Positions 25,903 through 33,918 of a stretch of 47,564 nucleotides of DNA are shown one piece after another (the first letter of the stretch is position 1; each line of letters starts with the position of its first letter). The stretch spans positions 1 to 47,564 of the forward strand of contig JAPUIX010000134.1 of assembly GCA_027296625.1 (NCBI GenBank). Direction: 5' to 3'. A program made the translations under genes and the position numbers. The notes beneath the pieces are model-generated. The model saw only the letters and a list, made by a program, of their open reading frames with translations, was not told where the DNA came from and ran no database searches. This DNA is from Gammaproteobacteria bacterium. Its GTDB lineage: Bacteria; Pseudomonadota; Gammaproteobacteria; JAKEHO01.

Positions 25903-26216
25903 TGGTGGGCCGTATAGGAATCGAACCTATAACCAATGGATTCAGCTACCCCGCCGTTTCCGGCCGGACTGGACTATCTCACGACCCTCAGCCTTACCTG
26001 TTAGGGTCCCGGGCGCTTCAGGCGGTGATTAAGGGGACTGGACCCCTCCGCTAGTCTCTGGACCTTCCGGGGGTGCACCCCCGGCTTGGCTGCGGATTGC
26101 CATAGGCTAACGCCCTTAGGTTCCCCGCAATTCACCCGGATCATCTCACGTCTTTCGAACGCAAGCGCTCACTTGTTGCAAGAGTCCACTGCTCTACCTA
26201 GTTGAGCTAACGGCCC
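25903..26216 (-). tRNA. tRNA-Lys (anticodon CUU), split by a group I intron
   Basis: The 5' exon (26180-26216) begins GGGCCGTTAGCTC and ends in the anticodon loop CTCTT. The 3' exon (25903-25942) continues AATCCATTGG and ends CGGCCCACCA. Joined, they give a 77-nt cloverleaf with 7-bp acceptor stem, A73, anticodon stem GTGGA/TCCAT and loop CU-CUU-AA, very like E. coli tRNA-Lys. Anticodon CUU reads AAG. A register giving Gln (CUG) is disfavoured by A73 and by the terminal G that group I introns require. It is the last gene of a Pro-Arg-His-Lys operon. Confidence 0.92.
25943..26179 (-). other. Group I intron (IC3-like), 237 nt, in tRNA-Lys(CUU)
   Basis: The intron starts after U36 of the exon and ends in G (TAGCTG). 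The core matches the IC3 type known from the Azoarcus tRNA-Ile intron: GAACCTAAG and TATGGCAA...CAGCCAAGC (P4-P6), a perfect P6 hairpin (26067-26084), GAAGGTCCAGAGACTAG, P7 strands GACTA (26052-26056) and TAGTC (25972-25976), and P9 GCCG-GAAA-CGGC (25953-25964). A candidate guide GAGA (26144-26147) would pair with the exon end UCUU with G-U at the splice site. It encodes no ORF. Self-splicing is inferred from the core. Confidence 0.9.
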
Positions 26217-26255
26217 AGTAATACCAGAATTATTTTATCTTAAACGTAACAAGAT

Positions 26256-26332
26256 TGGGGTGAGCGATGGGATTTGAACCCACGACCGCCGGAACCACAA
26301 TCCGGAGCTCTACCAACTGAGCTACGCTCACC
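26256..26332 (-). tRNA. tRNA-His (anticodon GUG)
   Basis: The acceptor GTGAGCG pairs with CGCTCAC. The anticodon loop TTGTGGT gives GUG. The discriminator is C73 and an extra G-1 is encoded at 26332, both hallmarks of bacterial tRNA-His. The CCA end is encoded. Confidence 0.95.
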
Positions 26333-26347
26333 ATGACCAGCCTGGGT

Positions 26348-26371
26348 CAACTTCTGCTCGCTCAGAAGTTG
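26348..26371. repeat. Perfect 9-bp hairpin in tRNA-Arg/His spacer
   Basis: CAACTTCTG (26348-26356) and CAGAAGTTG (26363-26371) flank a 6-nt loop, just upstream of tRNA-His in the transcript. It is probably an RNA-processing structure. Confidence 0.6.
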
Positions 26372-26407
26372 TCGAACCTTTATACAGTGCTCGCCTGCCA
26401 ACAACAG

Positions 26408-26451
26408 CAACTATTCGAATAATCCAGATTGCTGGATTATTCGAATAGTTG
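26408..26451. repeat. Perfect 20-bp inverted repeat abutting tRNA-Arg
   Basis: CAACTATTCGAATAATCCAG (26408-26427) and its exact complement (26432-26451) flank the loop ATTG. The right arm overlaps the CCA end of tRNA-Arg by two bases. It has no U-tract. It could be a processing hairpin or the trace of an integrated element at the tRNA 3' end. Confidence 0.85.
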
Positions 26452-26526
26452 GCGCGCCTGGCAGGACTCGAACCTGCTACCCTCGGCTTAGAAGGCCGAT
26501 GCTCTATCCGGATGAGCTACAGGCGC
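26450..26526 (-). tRNA. tRNA-Arg (anticodon UCU)
   Basis: The acceptor GCGCCTG pairs with CAGGCGC, followed by encoded GCCA. The anticodon stem TCGGC/GCCGA closes the loop CTTCTAA with anticodon UCU (codons AGA/AGG). 77 nt with CCA. Confidence 0.95.
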
Positions 26527-26559
26527 AGTCACATCAAACCCATGCCAGCGTTTATCATC

Positions 26560-26636
26560 TGGTCGGGGTAGAGGGATTTGAACCCCCGACATCCTGCTCC
26601 CAAAGCAGGCGCGCTACCAGACTGCGCTATACCCCG
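26560..26636 (-). tRNA. tRNA-Pro (anticodon UGG)
   Basis: The acceptor CGGGGTA pairs with TACCCCG, followed by ACCA. The anticodon stem CTGCT/AGCAG encloses TTTGGG-type loop sequence with anticodon UGG. It is the first gene of the tRNA operon. Confidence 0.95.
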
Positions 26637-26674
26637 AAAATACCGCCACAATCGCGCGCTACGAGGGCTGTGCG

Positions 26675-26703
26675 ATGATACGCGCAGGCACAATTAGCGT
26701 CAA
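26675..26703 (-). promoter_or_regulatory. Sigma-70 promoter of the Pro-Arg-His-Lys tRNA operon
   Basis: TTGACG (26698-26703) and TATCAT (26675-26680) are separated by exactly 17 nt. The following sequence CGCACAGCCC is a GC-rich discriminator typical of stringently controlled stable-RNA promoters. It lies about 38 bp before tRNA-Pro. Confidence 0.8.
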
Positions 26704-26752
26704 TGAACGCCAATGACCGCGCACCTCCGTAGCAAATAGGAACAGAGAACCT

Positions 26753-28141
26753 TTAACTCCGCCGCCAGGTAGTGCCTGACGCCGCGTCCTCAAGAACGAT
26801 CCCCTTCTCCGCGAGCAGCACGCGGATTCTGTCTGACTCAGCCCAGGCCTTGTGCTTGCGCGCCTCATCACGCTGCACTATGAGTTGCTCGATCATCTCA
26901 ACGAGTATCGATTGATCCGCCCCTGCCTCAGCGCGCTTAAGGAAAGCCTCTGGATCATCTTGTAACAATCCGAGGATTTCACCTAGTCCGCGTAACGTTG
27001 TCGCCAGTTGTCCCGCCTTGACCGGATCACGCTCGCGAACCCGATTAATCTCATGAGCAAGGTCAAAGAGTACGGCGATGGCTTCCGGTGTATTGAAATC
27101 ATCATCCATCGCCGCAAAAAAACGATCCGCGTGCACGTCTTCGCCTTCATCGTGCATTTTCGGTAGGCCGCGCAACGCAGTATAAAATCGCGTGAGCGCC
27201 GCCTTGGCTCCGTCCAGGTGTTCCTTGGAGTAATTGAGTGGGCTACGATAGTGGCTGGAGAGAATAAAATAGCGTACCTCCTCCGGATGATATTTCGCCA
27301 ACACCTCGCGAACCGTGAAGAAGTTGCCGAGGGACTTCGACATCTTTTCATCATCTACGCGCACGAAACCGTTGTGCATCCACACATTTACGAAGGGCTT
27401 GCCCGTTGCCCCTTCCGATTGGGCGATCTCGTTTTCATGGTGAGGAAATTGCAGATCCTGACCGCCACCATGAATATCAAAATGATTACCGAGGCAGTGC
27501 GTGGACATGGCGGAACACTCGATATGCCAACCTGGCCTACCTGGGCCCCAGGGCGACTCCCAACTGGGCTCGTTGGGTTTGGCCGCCTTCCATAGGACAA
27601 AATCAAGCGGGTCATCCTTGGCCTCTTCCACCGCGACGCGGGCACCTGCGCGAAGTTCTTCCGGGCGTTTGCCTGATAACTTTCCATAGGATGGAAAACG
27701 GCTTACATCATAATAGACATCGCCGTTATCGGCGGCGTAGGCGTATCCGTTTTCCATTAGCTTATTGATCATGTTAATGATCTGATCGATATGCTGGGTT
27801 GCGCGAGGTTCCGCATCCGGCATCTCAACGCCCAGCGCCGCCGTATCTTCGTGCATGGCTTTAATGAAGCGCGCCGTCAATTCACTGATATCTTCTTTGT
27901 TCTCGTTGGCGCGGTTAATGATCTTGTCGTCGATGTCTGTGATGTTGCGTACGTACGTTACATCGTATCTACGGGCACGAAGATAACGCACCACCATATC
28001 GAATATGACCATGGCGCGCGCATGTCCGAGGTGCGAATAATCGTATACCGTCAATCCGCAGACATACATTCGCACTTTACCGGCTTCAAGCGGTTTAAAC
28101 GGTTCTTTCTTACGGGTGATGCTGTTGTAGATCGTTAACAT
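26753..28141 (-). CDS. cysS: Cysteinyl-tRNA synthetase
   Basis: Class I synthetase that charges tRNA-Cys. The 462 residues contain the zinc Cys in [15 protein letters not shown] with the HLGH form of the HIGH motif, the HIECSAMS and HHENE zinc-site segments, and the KMSKS loop ([11 protein letters not shown]). Length is normal. It lies 14 bp downstream of gltX on the same strand, so the two synthetases form an operon. Confidence 0.98.
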   Translation of the reverse strand: MLTIYNSITRKKEPFKPLEAGKVRMYVCGLTVYDYSHLGHARAMVIFDMVVRYLRARRYDVTYVRNITDIDDKIINRANENKEDISELTARFIKAMHEDTAALGVEMPDAEPRATQHIDQIINMINKLMENGYAYAADNGDVYYDVSRFPSYGKLSGKRPEELRAGARVAVEEAKDDPLDFVLWKAAKPNEPSWESPWGPGRPGWHIECSAMSTHCLGNHFDIHGGGQDLQFPHHENEIAQSEGATGKPFVNVWMHNGFVRVDDEKMSKSLGNFFTVREVLAKYHPEEVRYFILSSHYRSPLNYSKEHLDGAKAALTRFYTALRGLPKMHDEGEDVHADRFFAAMDDDFNTPEAIAVLFDLAHEINRVRERDPVKAGQLATTLRGLGEILGLLQDDPEAFLKRAEAGADQSILVEMIEQLIVQRDEARKHKAWAESDRIRVLLAEKGIVLEDAASGTTWRRS

Positions 28142-28155
28142 TTTAATGGTGCCCT

Positions 28156-29562
28156 TCAGGCGCCCTTTTCAAAACGAGATCGTATGCGCTTAGGATCCAT
28201 CAGCGGGAAAAGCGCCTTGAGTTCAGGTCCATCCATCCGCCCGGTCAAAGCTGCACGAAGCGGCGCAAAGAACGCCTTACCGCGGAGCGCAGACTTCCCC
28301 TGCAACTCAGCTACGAACGCCTGGAAGTCGCGGGGATGCTTTTCAAGCACATCGATTGAATGAAGAAAAAAATCGCTGCCCGTCTGCTGGATCACCTCAT
28401 TGGCGGCAGCCGTGACCTCCAACGCATCCCCATAGATAACACGAGCCCACACCAATGCGTGTTCTGGAAACCGCACATTGGCACGTACCGTATTAATAAA
28501 TGGTTCTCGGTCACGCTGGGGCACCAGTTCTTGTACACCTCGGCCCATCCATGTCCAGAGATCATCGGCCTCTGCGTGCGCAACGGTCTCACGCTGCCAA
28601 TAATCTAACTGGGCCAGATCAAAGCGGGCAGCCGCTCGGCCAAGCCGCTTGAGTGAGAAACCTGCGGCGAGCCGCTCCAGGTTCATATAAGGCGTCTCCT
28701 TATAATAATGACCCAATCGAGCCAAGAGATTGTTGACGGCCATCGGCAGATATCCCCGTTCACGTAAGGCCTTGACACTGTAACTGCCATGACGCTTGCT
28801 AAGGGGCGTGCCGTCATCCCTCACTACCAGTGCTATGTGTCCATAACGGGGCACTTCGAGACTGAGCGCGTCTAGCAGCATGATCTGACGCGGTGTGTTG
28901 CTCAAATGATCCTCGCCCCGCAACACATGGGTTACCCGCATCAACGCATCGTCAACGGCGTTGGTGAAGAAAAATGCCGCAGCCCCGTTGGCTCGGCGGA
29001 TGATAAAGTCACCAATATCATTACTAGCAAAGGTTTGTGGTCCTCGGACTAGATCATCAAATTTGAGTGTCTCACCCTCGGGAACCCGAAACCTCAGGGT
29101 GGGCACAAGCCCCCGCTCCAGGTGCTGGGCGATCTCGGCCTCGCTTAGACCCCTGCAGGTACCCAAATACCGCGGGGCCTTACGCCGAGCCAATTGTTTC
29201 TCACGTGCAGCGGCAAGCGCCTCGGGAGTACAAAAGCACGGGTACACCAGGCCCTGCTCCTCGAGTTGCCGCATGTGCTGATCATAAATGGAATGGCGTT
29301 CCGACTGGTGATAGGGGCCCATATCGGTCTCTTTTCCCGGCCCTTCCTGCCAATCGATGCCAAGCCAGCCAAGATCCTCAATCAGCGCATCGATCGTTTC
29401 ACGCTGGGTTCGCGTAACATCCGTGTCCTCAATGCGAAGAAGAAATATCCCGCCATGATGTTTTGCCAACAGCGCATTGAACAAGGCGGTACGGACATTG
29501 CCGATATGAAGCAGCCCGGTTGGGCTAGGGGCAAAACGCGTCTTGACGGAGTAAAACGACAT
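28156..29562 (-). CDS. gltX: Glutamyl-tRNA synthetase
   Basis: Class Ib synthetase that attaches Glu to tRNA-Glu. The 468 residues have [13 protein letters not shown] (HIGH region, about 11-23), a CFCTPEAL segment and the KMSKS-equivalent [11 protein letters not shown]. Length is normal. The PLSKRHG-type loop and the following [16 protein letters not shown] are also common in GltX2-type paralogues, so this may be one of two enzymes, possibly with altered tRNA-Glu/Gln preference. I cannot decide that from this window. It is divergent from ppiB and precedes cysS. Confidence 0.95.
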   Translation of the reverse strand: MSFYSVKTRFAPSPTGLLHIGNVRTALFNALLAKHHGGIFLLRIEDTDVTRTQRETIDALIEDLGWLGIDWQEGPGKETDMGPYHQSERHSIYDQHMRQLEEQGLVYPCFCTPEALAAAREKQLARRKAPRYLGTCRGLSEAEIAQHLERGLVPTLRFRVPEGETLKFDDLVRGPQTFASNDIGDFIIRRANGAAAFFFTNAVDDALMRVTHVLRGEDHLSNTPRQIMLLDALSLEVPRYGHIALVVRDDGTPLSKRHGSYSVKALRERGYLPMAVNNLLARLGHYYKETPYMNLERLAAGFSLKRLGRAAARFDLAQLDYWQRETVAHAEADDLWTWMGRGVQELVPQRDREPFINTVRANVRFPEHALVWARVIYGDALEVTAAANEVIQQTGSDFFLHSIDVLEKHPRDFQAFVAELQGKSALRGKAFFAPLRAALTGRMDGPELKALFPLMDPKRIRSRFEKGA

Positions 29563-29661
29563 ACGCGGCGGATGTTAACGGGAATATGCTAGTTGCTCAA
29601 AATGAATTTGCCTTGTAAGAAGGCGTGCACCCATTATGATACGCACGTACCCGATCTGAGG

Positions 29662-30171
29662 ATGCCGCGCCTGAAGACAAAGTTCACCACCAACTGGGGC
29701 ACGATCATTATCGAGCTTGACGAAGAGAAAGCGCCCGTCACGGTTGATAATTTTGCCGGCTATGTAATCCGTGGCCACTATGACGGTACGATTTTCCACC
29801 GCGCCATTGATGGCTTCATGATCCAAGGAGGCGGTATGAGCGCTGATATGAAGCCGAAGCCAACCGAAGCGCCAATTGTGAGTGAAGCAAATAATGGCCT
29901 CAGTAATCTCACCTACACGGTTGCCATGGCACGTCTACCGGATCCGCATTCCGCTACGGCACAGTTCTTCATCAATGTTGCCAACAATACCTTTCTAGAC
30001 TATCGTAAGTCGACAACGGACGGCTGGGGCTATTGCGTATTCGGCAAAATCGTGGCGGGCATGGATGTAGTAAACAAAATCAAGAATGTGGAGACGACCA
30101 CGCGTGCCGGCCATCAAGACGTGCCAGTGGAAGGCGTGATCATCGAGAAAGCTGAACTGCTACAAGATTAA
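29662..30171 (+). CDS. ppiB: Peptidyl-prolyl cis-trans isomerase, cyclophilin type
   Basis: A 169-residue single-domain cyclophilin without signal peptide, so cytosolic and PpiB-like. It shows [37 protein letters not shown] and [12 protein letters not shown], which together form the active site (Arg in FHR, Gln in IQGG). The ATG at 29662 starts the normal N-terminus, but a GAGG sequence directly abuts it with no spacing. The frame is open to 29593 and a start at 29602 is possible. It converges with ampE. Confidence 0.93.
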   Translation: MPRLKTKFTTNWGTIIIELDEEKAPVTVDNFAGYVIRGHYDGTIFHRAIDGFMIQGGGMSADMKPKPTEAPIVSEANNGLSNLTYTVAMARLPDPHSATAQFFINVANNTFLDYRKSTTDGWGYCVFGKIVAGMDVVNKIKNVETTTRAGHQDVPVEGVIIEKAELLQD

Positions 30172-30224
30172 TTTGCCCTGTCACGAGCGATAAAAGTAAC
30201 GGGCGTATAACTAATCCCTTGATA

Positions 30225-31103
30225 CTAAGTCATCCAGCCTACCAGTGTCATGATCGCAAGCACGGTCAACCACACAATCAGCGTGCGATCCGCCAAGCCC
30301 TTGGTCGCAGTGATCCAATACGCCTCGTTTTCAGTACTTTGTTCAATATCTACATCAACCTGATGCAGGCTGAATTGCAGGGCATTTAGTCCGCTTGCTT
30401 TGATTATTGATTCATTTACGCGCAATGACACCTCTTCATTCGCCTGCCACCCATCGAGTGCATCTACCAAGCTTCCACCAATCGCATAACCCAGTGCGAG
30501 TAGACGGGCAGGAATCCAATTCAAAATGTCATAGAGATCGTCGGCTGACCCCGCGAATCCTTTGTATTGACCAGCCGGTTGCAATGTGAGTTCTGAGGCA
30601 AGGCGGTATAACAATGCGCCGACCGGACCAAGAACGGCAAACCAAAATAACACGGCAAACAGCCGATTATTCGCCTGTACCAGAATCGTCTCGATAAGCA
30701 ACTGCCCGCGAACGTTCTTGCTAACCGGGGCTTCGCCCGCCACGATTTCTTTGGCGATGGCCTTGGCACGTGTTTTGTTACCCTCCTTTAACACCTCGAG
30801 ATACGCCTTAATCTGCGAATTCAGGTCCTTTGGGCCCAAACTATAGAGCAGGACAACGATGGCAAAGACGTAATCTAAAAAGCCTAAGACGTTGTCCATC
30901 CACGCGTAGATTAACCCCACAGCAAGAACTGGTGGCGCGATCACAACGAGGACTCCTGTAGGCCCATCCCATGGTCTGAAGCGAGCGAGATAATTCTGCA
31001 ACCATTCGCAATATCGCCTGAACCAGTCCAGTCCGCGTAATTCGTTCAGTGTTCCGACAAAGCGTTCCAGCGCGAGGCTGAGCAAGATCATGATTAACGT
31101 CAT
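30225..31103 (-). CDS. ampE: AmpE family inner-membrane protein
   Basis: A 292-residue multi-pass membrane protein of the AmpE/CobD-like family. Visible features are the N-terminal LALERFVG segment, helices around VLVVIAPPVLAVGLIYAW and FAIVVLLYSLG, the conserved polar loop with GPKDLNSQIKAYL, and the C-terminal helix LIVWLTVLAIMTLVGW. AmpE accompanies AmpD and is linked to beta-lactamase induction and cell-wall recycling. It is 62 bp downstream of ampD on the same strand. Confidence 0.88.
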   Translation of the reverse strand: MTLIMILLSLALERFVGTLNELRGLDWFRRYCEWLQNYLARFRPWDGPTGVLVVIAPPVLAVGLIYAWMDNVLGFLDYVFAIVVLLYSLGPKDLNSQIKAYLEVLKEGNKTRAKAIAKEIVAGEAPVSKNVRGQLLIETILVQANNRLFAVLFWFAVLGPVGALLYRLASELTLQPAGQYKGFAGSADDLYDILNWIPARLLALGYAIGGSLVDALDGWQANEEVSLRVNESIIKASGLNALQFSLHQVDVDIEQSTENEAYWITATKGLADRTLIVWLTVLAIMTLVGWMT

Positions 31104-31165
31104 TGCCCTATACTCAATTCAAAGTCTGCCAAATGGTCGCAAGCATACGCCACATCGCTCCCGCA

Positions 31166-31720
31166 CTACAGTAGGCGCAAGTAACGTTCCCAGTCAAACG
31201 TGCGACCCGGATCGGTCTTTCTTTGCGGTGCAATATCGCAATGACCTACGATTCGATCCTTTGTTATTCCAGGCCACAGCCCCATTAATAGTTTTGTCAG
31301 CGGCATCAGTGCTTCATATTGAGCCGCTTCATAATTCTTATCATCGCACCCTTCCAGTTCGATGCCTATCGAAAAATCGTTGCAGGCTACACGGTCGGAG
31401 AAGCACGAATCGCCAGCATGCCACGCCCGTCTGTGGAAGGGCACGTACTGGGTGAGGATACCATTTCGTTGGATCAATACATGAGCTGAAGCTTTAATAT
31501 GCGCGATCTCTTCAAAATACGGATGGGCACCGAGATCCAAAGTATTCGTGAAGAATTGATCGATATAGGGCCCACCAAATCCCCCGGGCGGCAGGCTAAT
31601 TCCATGGATTACCAGCAGATCGATCTCCGTGCCAGCTGGACGCTCGTCACAATTGGGTGACGGCACACGACGCACATCTAAAAGCCACCCGCTTTCAGGG
31701 TCCAGTTTCATGCGATCCAT
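31166..31720 (-). CDS. ampD: 1,6-anhydro-N-acetylmuramyl-L-alanine amidase
   Basis: Cytosolic zinc amidase that cleaves the stem peptide from anhydromuropeptides during cell-wall recycling. The 184 residues carry the first zinc His in VIHGISLPPGGFGG, FSIGIELEGCD with the catalytic Glu, and IVGHCDIAPQRKTDPG with the remaining zinc ligands and the active-site Lys. Length is typical. The gene is in an operon with ampE and divergent from egtC; nadC lies a few genes away. Confidence 0.96.
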   Translation of the reverse strand: MDRMKLDPESGWLLDVRRVPSPNCDERPAGTEIDLLVIHGISLPPGGFGGPYIDQFFTNTLDLGAHPYFEEIAHIKASAHVLIQRNGILTQYVPFHRRAWHAGDSCFSDRVACNDFSIGIELEGCDDKNYEAAQYEALMPLTKLLMGLWPGITKDRIVGHCDIAPQRKTDPGRTFDWERYLRLL

Positions 31721-31917
31721 AACGTATCCCAGTCTACGGCCTCAAAGATAAAATCCAATAACGTGCGTGCGGTTGCAGTCGGGCACAATGTGCACCCGAA
31801 CAAGCCACCCGATCTACCCGCTATGGATCATCGTCTCCACCTCCTGTAGGCTAGCAACCGGCAAATACAAGCAGAAAAGCCCCATTTGGCTGTCCTTGCA
31901 ACGACGATGCTTCGCTC

Positions 31918-32697
31918 ATGTGCCGGCTTGCCGCATACCTAGGGCCACCGATCACACTACAACGTTTCCTGGTTGATCCCGCCCATAGTCTCATCGAACA
32001 GGCTTGGAACCCCAGAGAAATGGAGAACGCGCGTTTGAATGGGGACGGCTACGGATTCGGCTGGTACACATCCACAGGACGGTCTGCCGTCTACACAAAC
32101 CCCATGCCCATCTGGTCAGACAGCAATCTTCCCAATCTGGCCCATTCGCTGCAAAGCAGCCTTTGGATGGGCAATGTTCGTAGCGCCACCCCCGGCCAAC
32201 CCGTGAGTCAGGAAAACACGCAACCGTTCATCGATGGCACTTGGTTGTTTATGCATAACGGTTATATCGAAGAATTTACTACCTCGCTGCGTCCTCGCCT
32301 TCATCGGGTTTTGGAACCTGAAGTGCAGGCCAAAATACAAGGAAGTACAGATTCGGAGTACCTGTTCGCACTGCTTCGTCAGCAACGTTACCAGGATGAT
32401 CGCTGTGAGCCCGATATTGCCATGATGCGCGCGTTTGCCGATCTCGCTGATTCACTGGATGGGGAAAGCGCGCTCCTGAATATGATCGTCAGTGACGGAA
32501 CGAAGCTCTATGTCGTCCGGCATGCCGTTGCCGGAGCCTGCCCGTCGTTGTATTACACAACCGAAGATACGTCCTACCCGCGCGGCTGTATTGTTGCGTC
32601 CGAACGCTTGACCGGATCGGACGCCTGGCTCCCGGTTCCGGAACATCATTTGATGATCGTTGATCCCAAAAAACCGATTGAATTGATCGCCCTGTGA
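31918..32697 (+). CDS. egtC: Class II glutamine amidotransferase, EgtC-type
   Basis: A 259-residue N-terminal-nucleophile amidohydrolase. It starts MCRLAAYLG, so Cys2 becomes the catalytic N-terminal residue. The segments NGDGYGFGWY, WMGNVRSATPG and FMHNGYIEEF are the typical substrate-binding motifs. In the ergothioneine pathway EgtC removes glutamate from gamma-glutamyl-hercynylcysteine sulfoxide. Its stop overlaps the start of egtB (GTGA), supporting a joint pathway. Taken alone it could also be a YafJ-like protein. No strong Shine-Dalgarno is visible. Confidence 0.82.
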   Translation: MCRLAAYLGPPITLQRFLVDPAHSLIEQAWNPREMENARLNGDGYGFGWYTSTGRSAVYTNPMPIWSDSNLPNLAHSLQSSLWMGNVRSATPGQPVSQENTQPFIDGTWLFMHNGYIEEFTTSLRPRLHRVLEPEVQAKIQGSTDSEYLFALLRQQRYQDDRCEPDIAMMRAFADLADSLDGESALLNMIVSDGTKLYVVRHAVAGACPSLYYTTEDTSYPRGCIVASERLTGSDAWLPVPEHHLMIVDPKKPIELIAL

Positions 32698-33860
32698 GTC
32701 TGCACTCCCTGTTAACTGAGCTCAATAAACACCAGAAGATGGTCTGGTGGTGCGTCCAGAAGGTCGGCGCACACGACTACCGGATACAGCACCATACCAA
32801 TCTGAGTCCATGCGGATGGCACCTGGGACACTGTGTTTTCACGGAGATTTTTTGGATCCGGGAGGTAATACTCAAAAATGAAAGTCTTCCCACCGAAATT
32901 AAGTCGCTCTACATTCCTGAGAATCTGGCAAAGCCAAATCGAGGAATGTCACTTCCACCCTATTCGGAATTGCTTGGGTGGGCGAAGAAAGTACAGCACG
33001 AAGATATCGTCCTTTTGGATAGGCTCATGCAGACCCACACCAACCATCCACTCATTCGTAATCACTATCTTGTCAACTTTCTCACGCAGCATTATGCCCA
33101 GCACTACGAATTGATCCAGATGGTGCACACACAAAGAGCACTAAAAAAGAGTAACGGCACATTCGAAATCTCGACGCCTTTGCAAGAACAGGAAGTCAAC
33201 CGCACATCCCGCTATCTTCCGCGCAACCGCTATCGGGTGGGCGCAGATGAGCCTGTTCTTCCTTACGACAATGAGTATCCAGCCCACACCGTTGAACTCG
33301 ATGGCCTACGAATCGCTGCCCAACCGGTCACCAACGCTGAATATCTCGCCTTCGTCGAAGCCGATGGCTACAGCAACAAGAGATTCTGGAGCGTGGAAGG
33401 TTGGAACTGGCGCGAGCGGAACAACGTTACGCACCCGGATCGTTGGCGACGTAACGCAGCCGGCCACTGGTATGGCACAAACGTATACGGTCCCCATGAG
33501 TTGGATAACACAACACCCGTCAACGGAATAAGTTATTACGAGGCATCTGCTTTCGCATCGTGGGTGGATGCTCGCCTGCCGCACGAATACGAATGGGAAA
33601 CCGCCTGCCGCCAAGGACTATTGGATAAGACGGGCGCTGTGTGGGAATGGTGTGCCAATGCCTTTCATCCCTACGAAGGGTTCAAGGCATTTCCATACGA
33701 AGGCTATTCCTCTCCGTATTTTGACGGTAAGCACTACACGCTGCGGGGTGGCAGCCAACACACGCGGCCTATGATAAAGCGACCTACATTTCGCAATTAT
33801 TATCAAGCCGATAAACGCCATATTTTCGCTGGCTTAAGGTTGGTGTTCCCGACCGCGTAG
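32694..33860 (+). CDS. egtB: EgtB-like sulfoxide synthase (hercynine oxygenase family)
   Basis: A 388-residue non-heme iron enzyme with a DinB-like N-terminal domain and a C-terminal formylglycine-enzyme-like (SUMF1) domain. Iron ligands are visible: His in WHLGH (about 43-47) and the H-x3-H-x-E motif HYAQHYE. The C-terminal domain shows VTNAEYLAFVE, AVWEWCANAF and FAGLRLVFP. EgtB joins a cysteine-containing donor to hercynine. The start is GTG overlapping the egtC stop. The related SenA (selenoneine) or OvoA functions are possible alternatives, but egtC next door favours the gamma-glutamylcysteine route. It is somewhat shorter than mycobacterial EgtB. Confidence 0.82.
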   Translation: MSLHSLLTELNKHQKMVWWCVQKVGAHDYRIQHHTNLSPCGWHLGHCVFTEIFWIREVILKNESLPTEIKSLYIPENLAKPNRGMSLPPYSELLGWAKKVQHEDIVLLDRLMQTHTNHPLIRNHYLVNFLTQHYAQHYELIQMVHTQRALKKSNGTFEISTPLQEQEVNRTSRYLPRNRYRVGADEPVLPYDNEYPAHTVELDGLRIAAQPVTNAEYLAFVEADGYSNKRFWSVEGWNWRERNNVTHPDRWRRNAAGHWYGTNVYGPHELDNTTPVNGISYYEASAFASWVDARLPHEYEWETACRQGLLDKTGAVWEWCANAFHPYEGFKAFPYEGYSSPYFDGKHYTLRGGSQHTRPMIKRPTFRNYYQADKRHIFAGLRLVFPTA

Positions 33861-33918
33861 CGACACAAAGCGTACGCTCACGACGCGACTACAACAACAA
33901 TCCTAAGGGGGGATCCAC

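Noticed and set aside
25903-26216. Reading the split tRNA as tRNA-Gln(CUG)
   Set aside because: That register would leave the intron without its obligatory terminal G, and A73 fits tRNA-Lys rather than tRNA-Gln, which needs G73.
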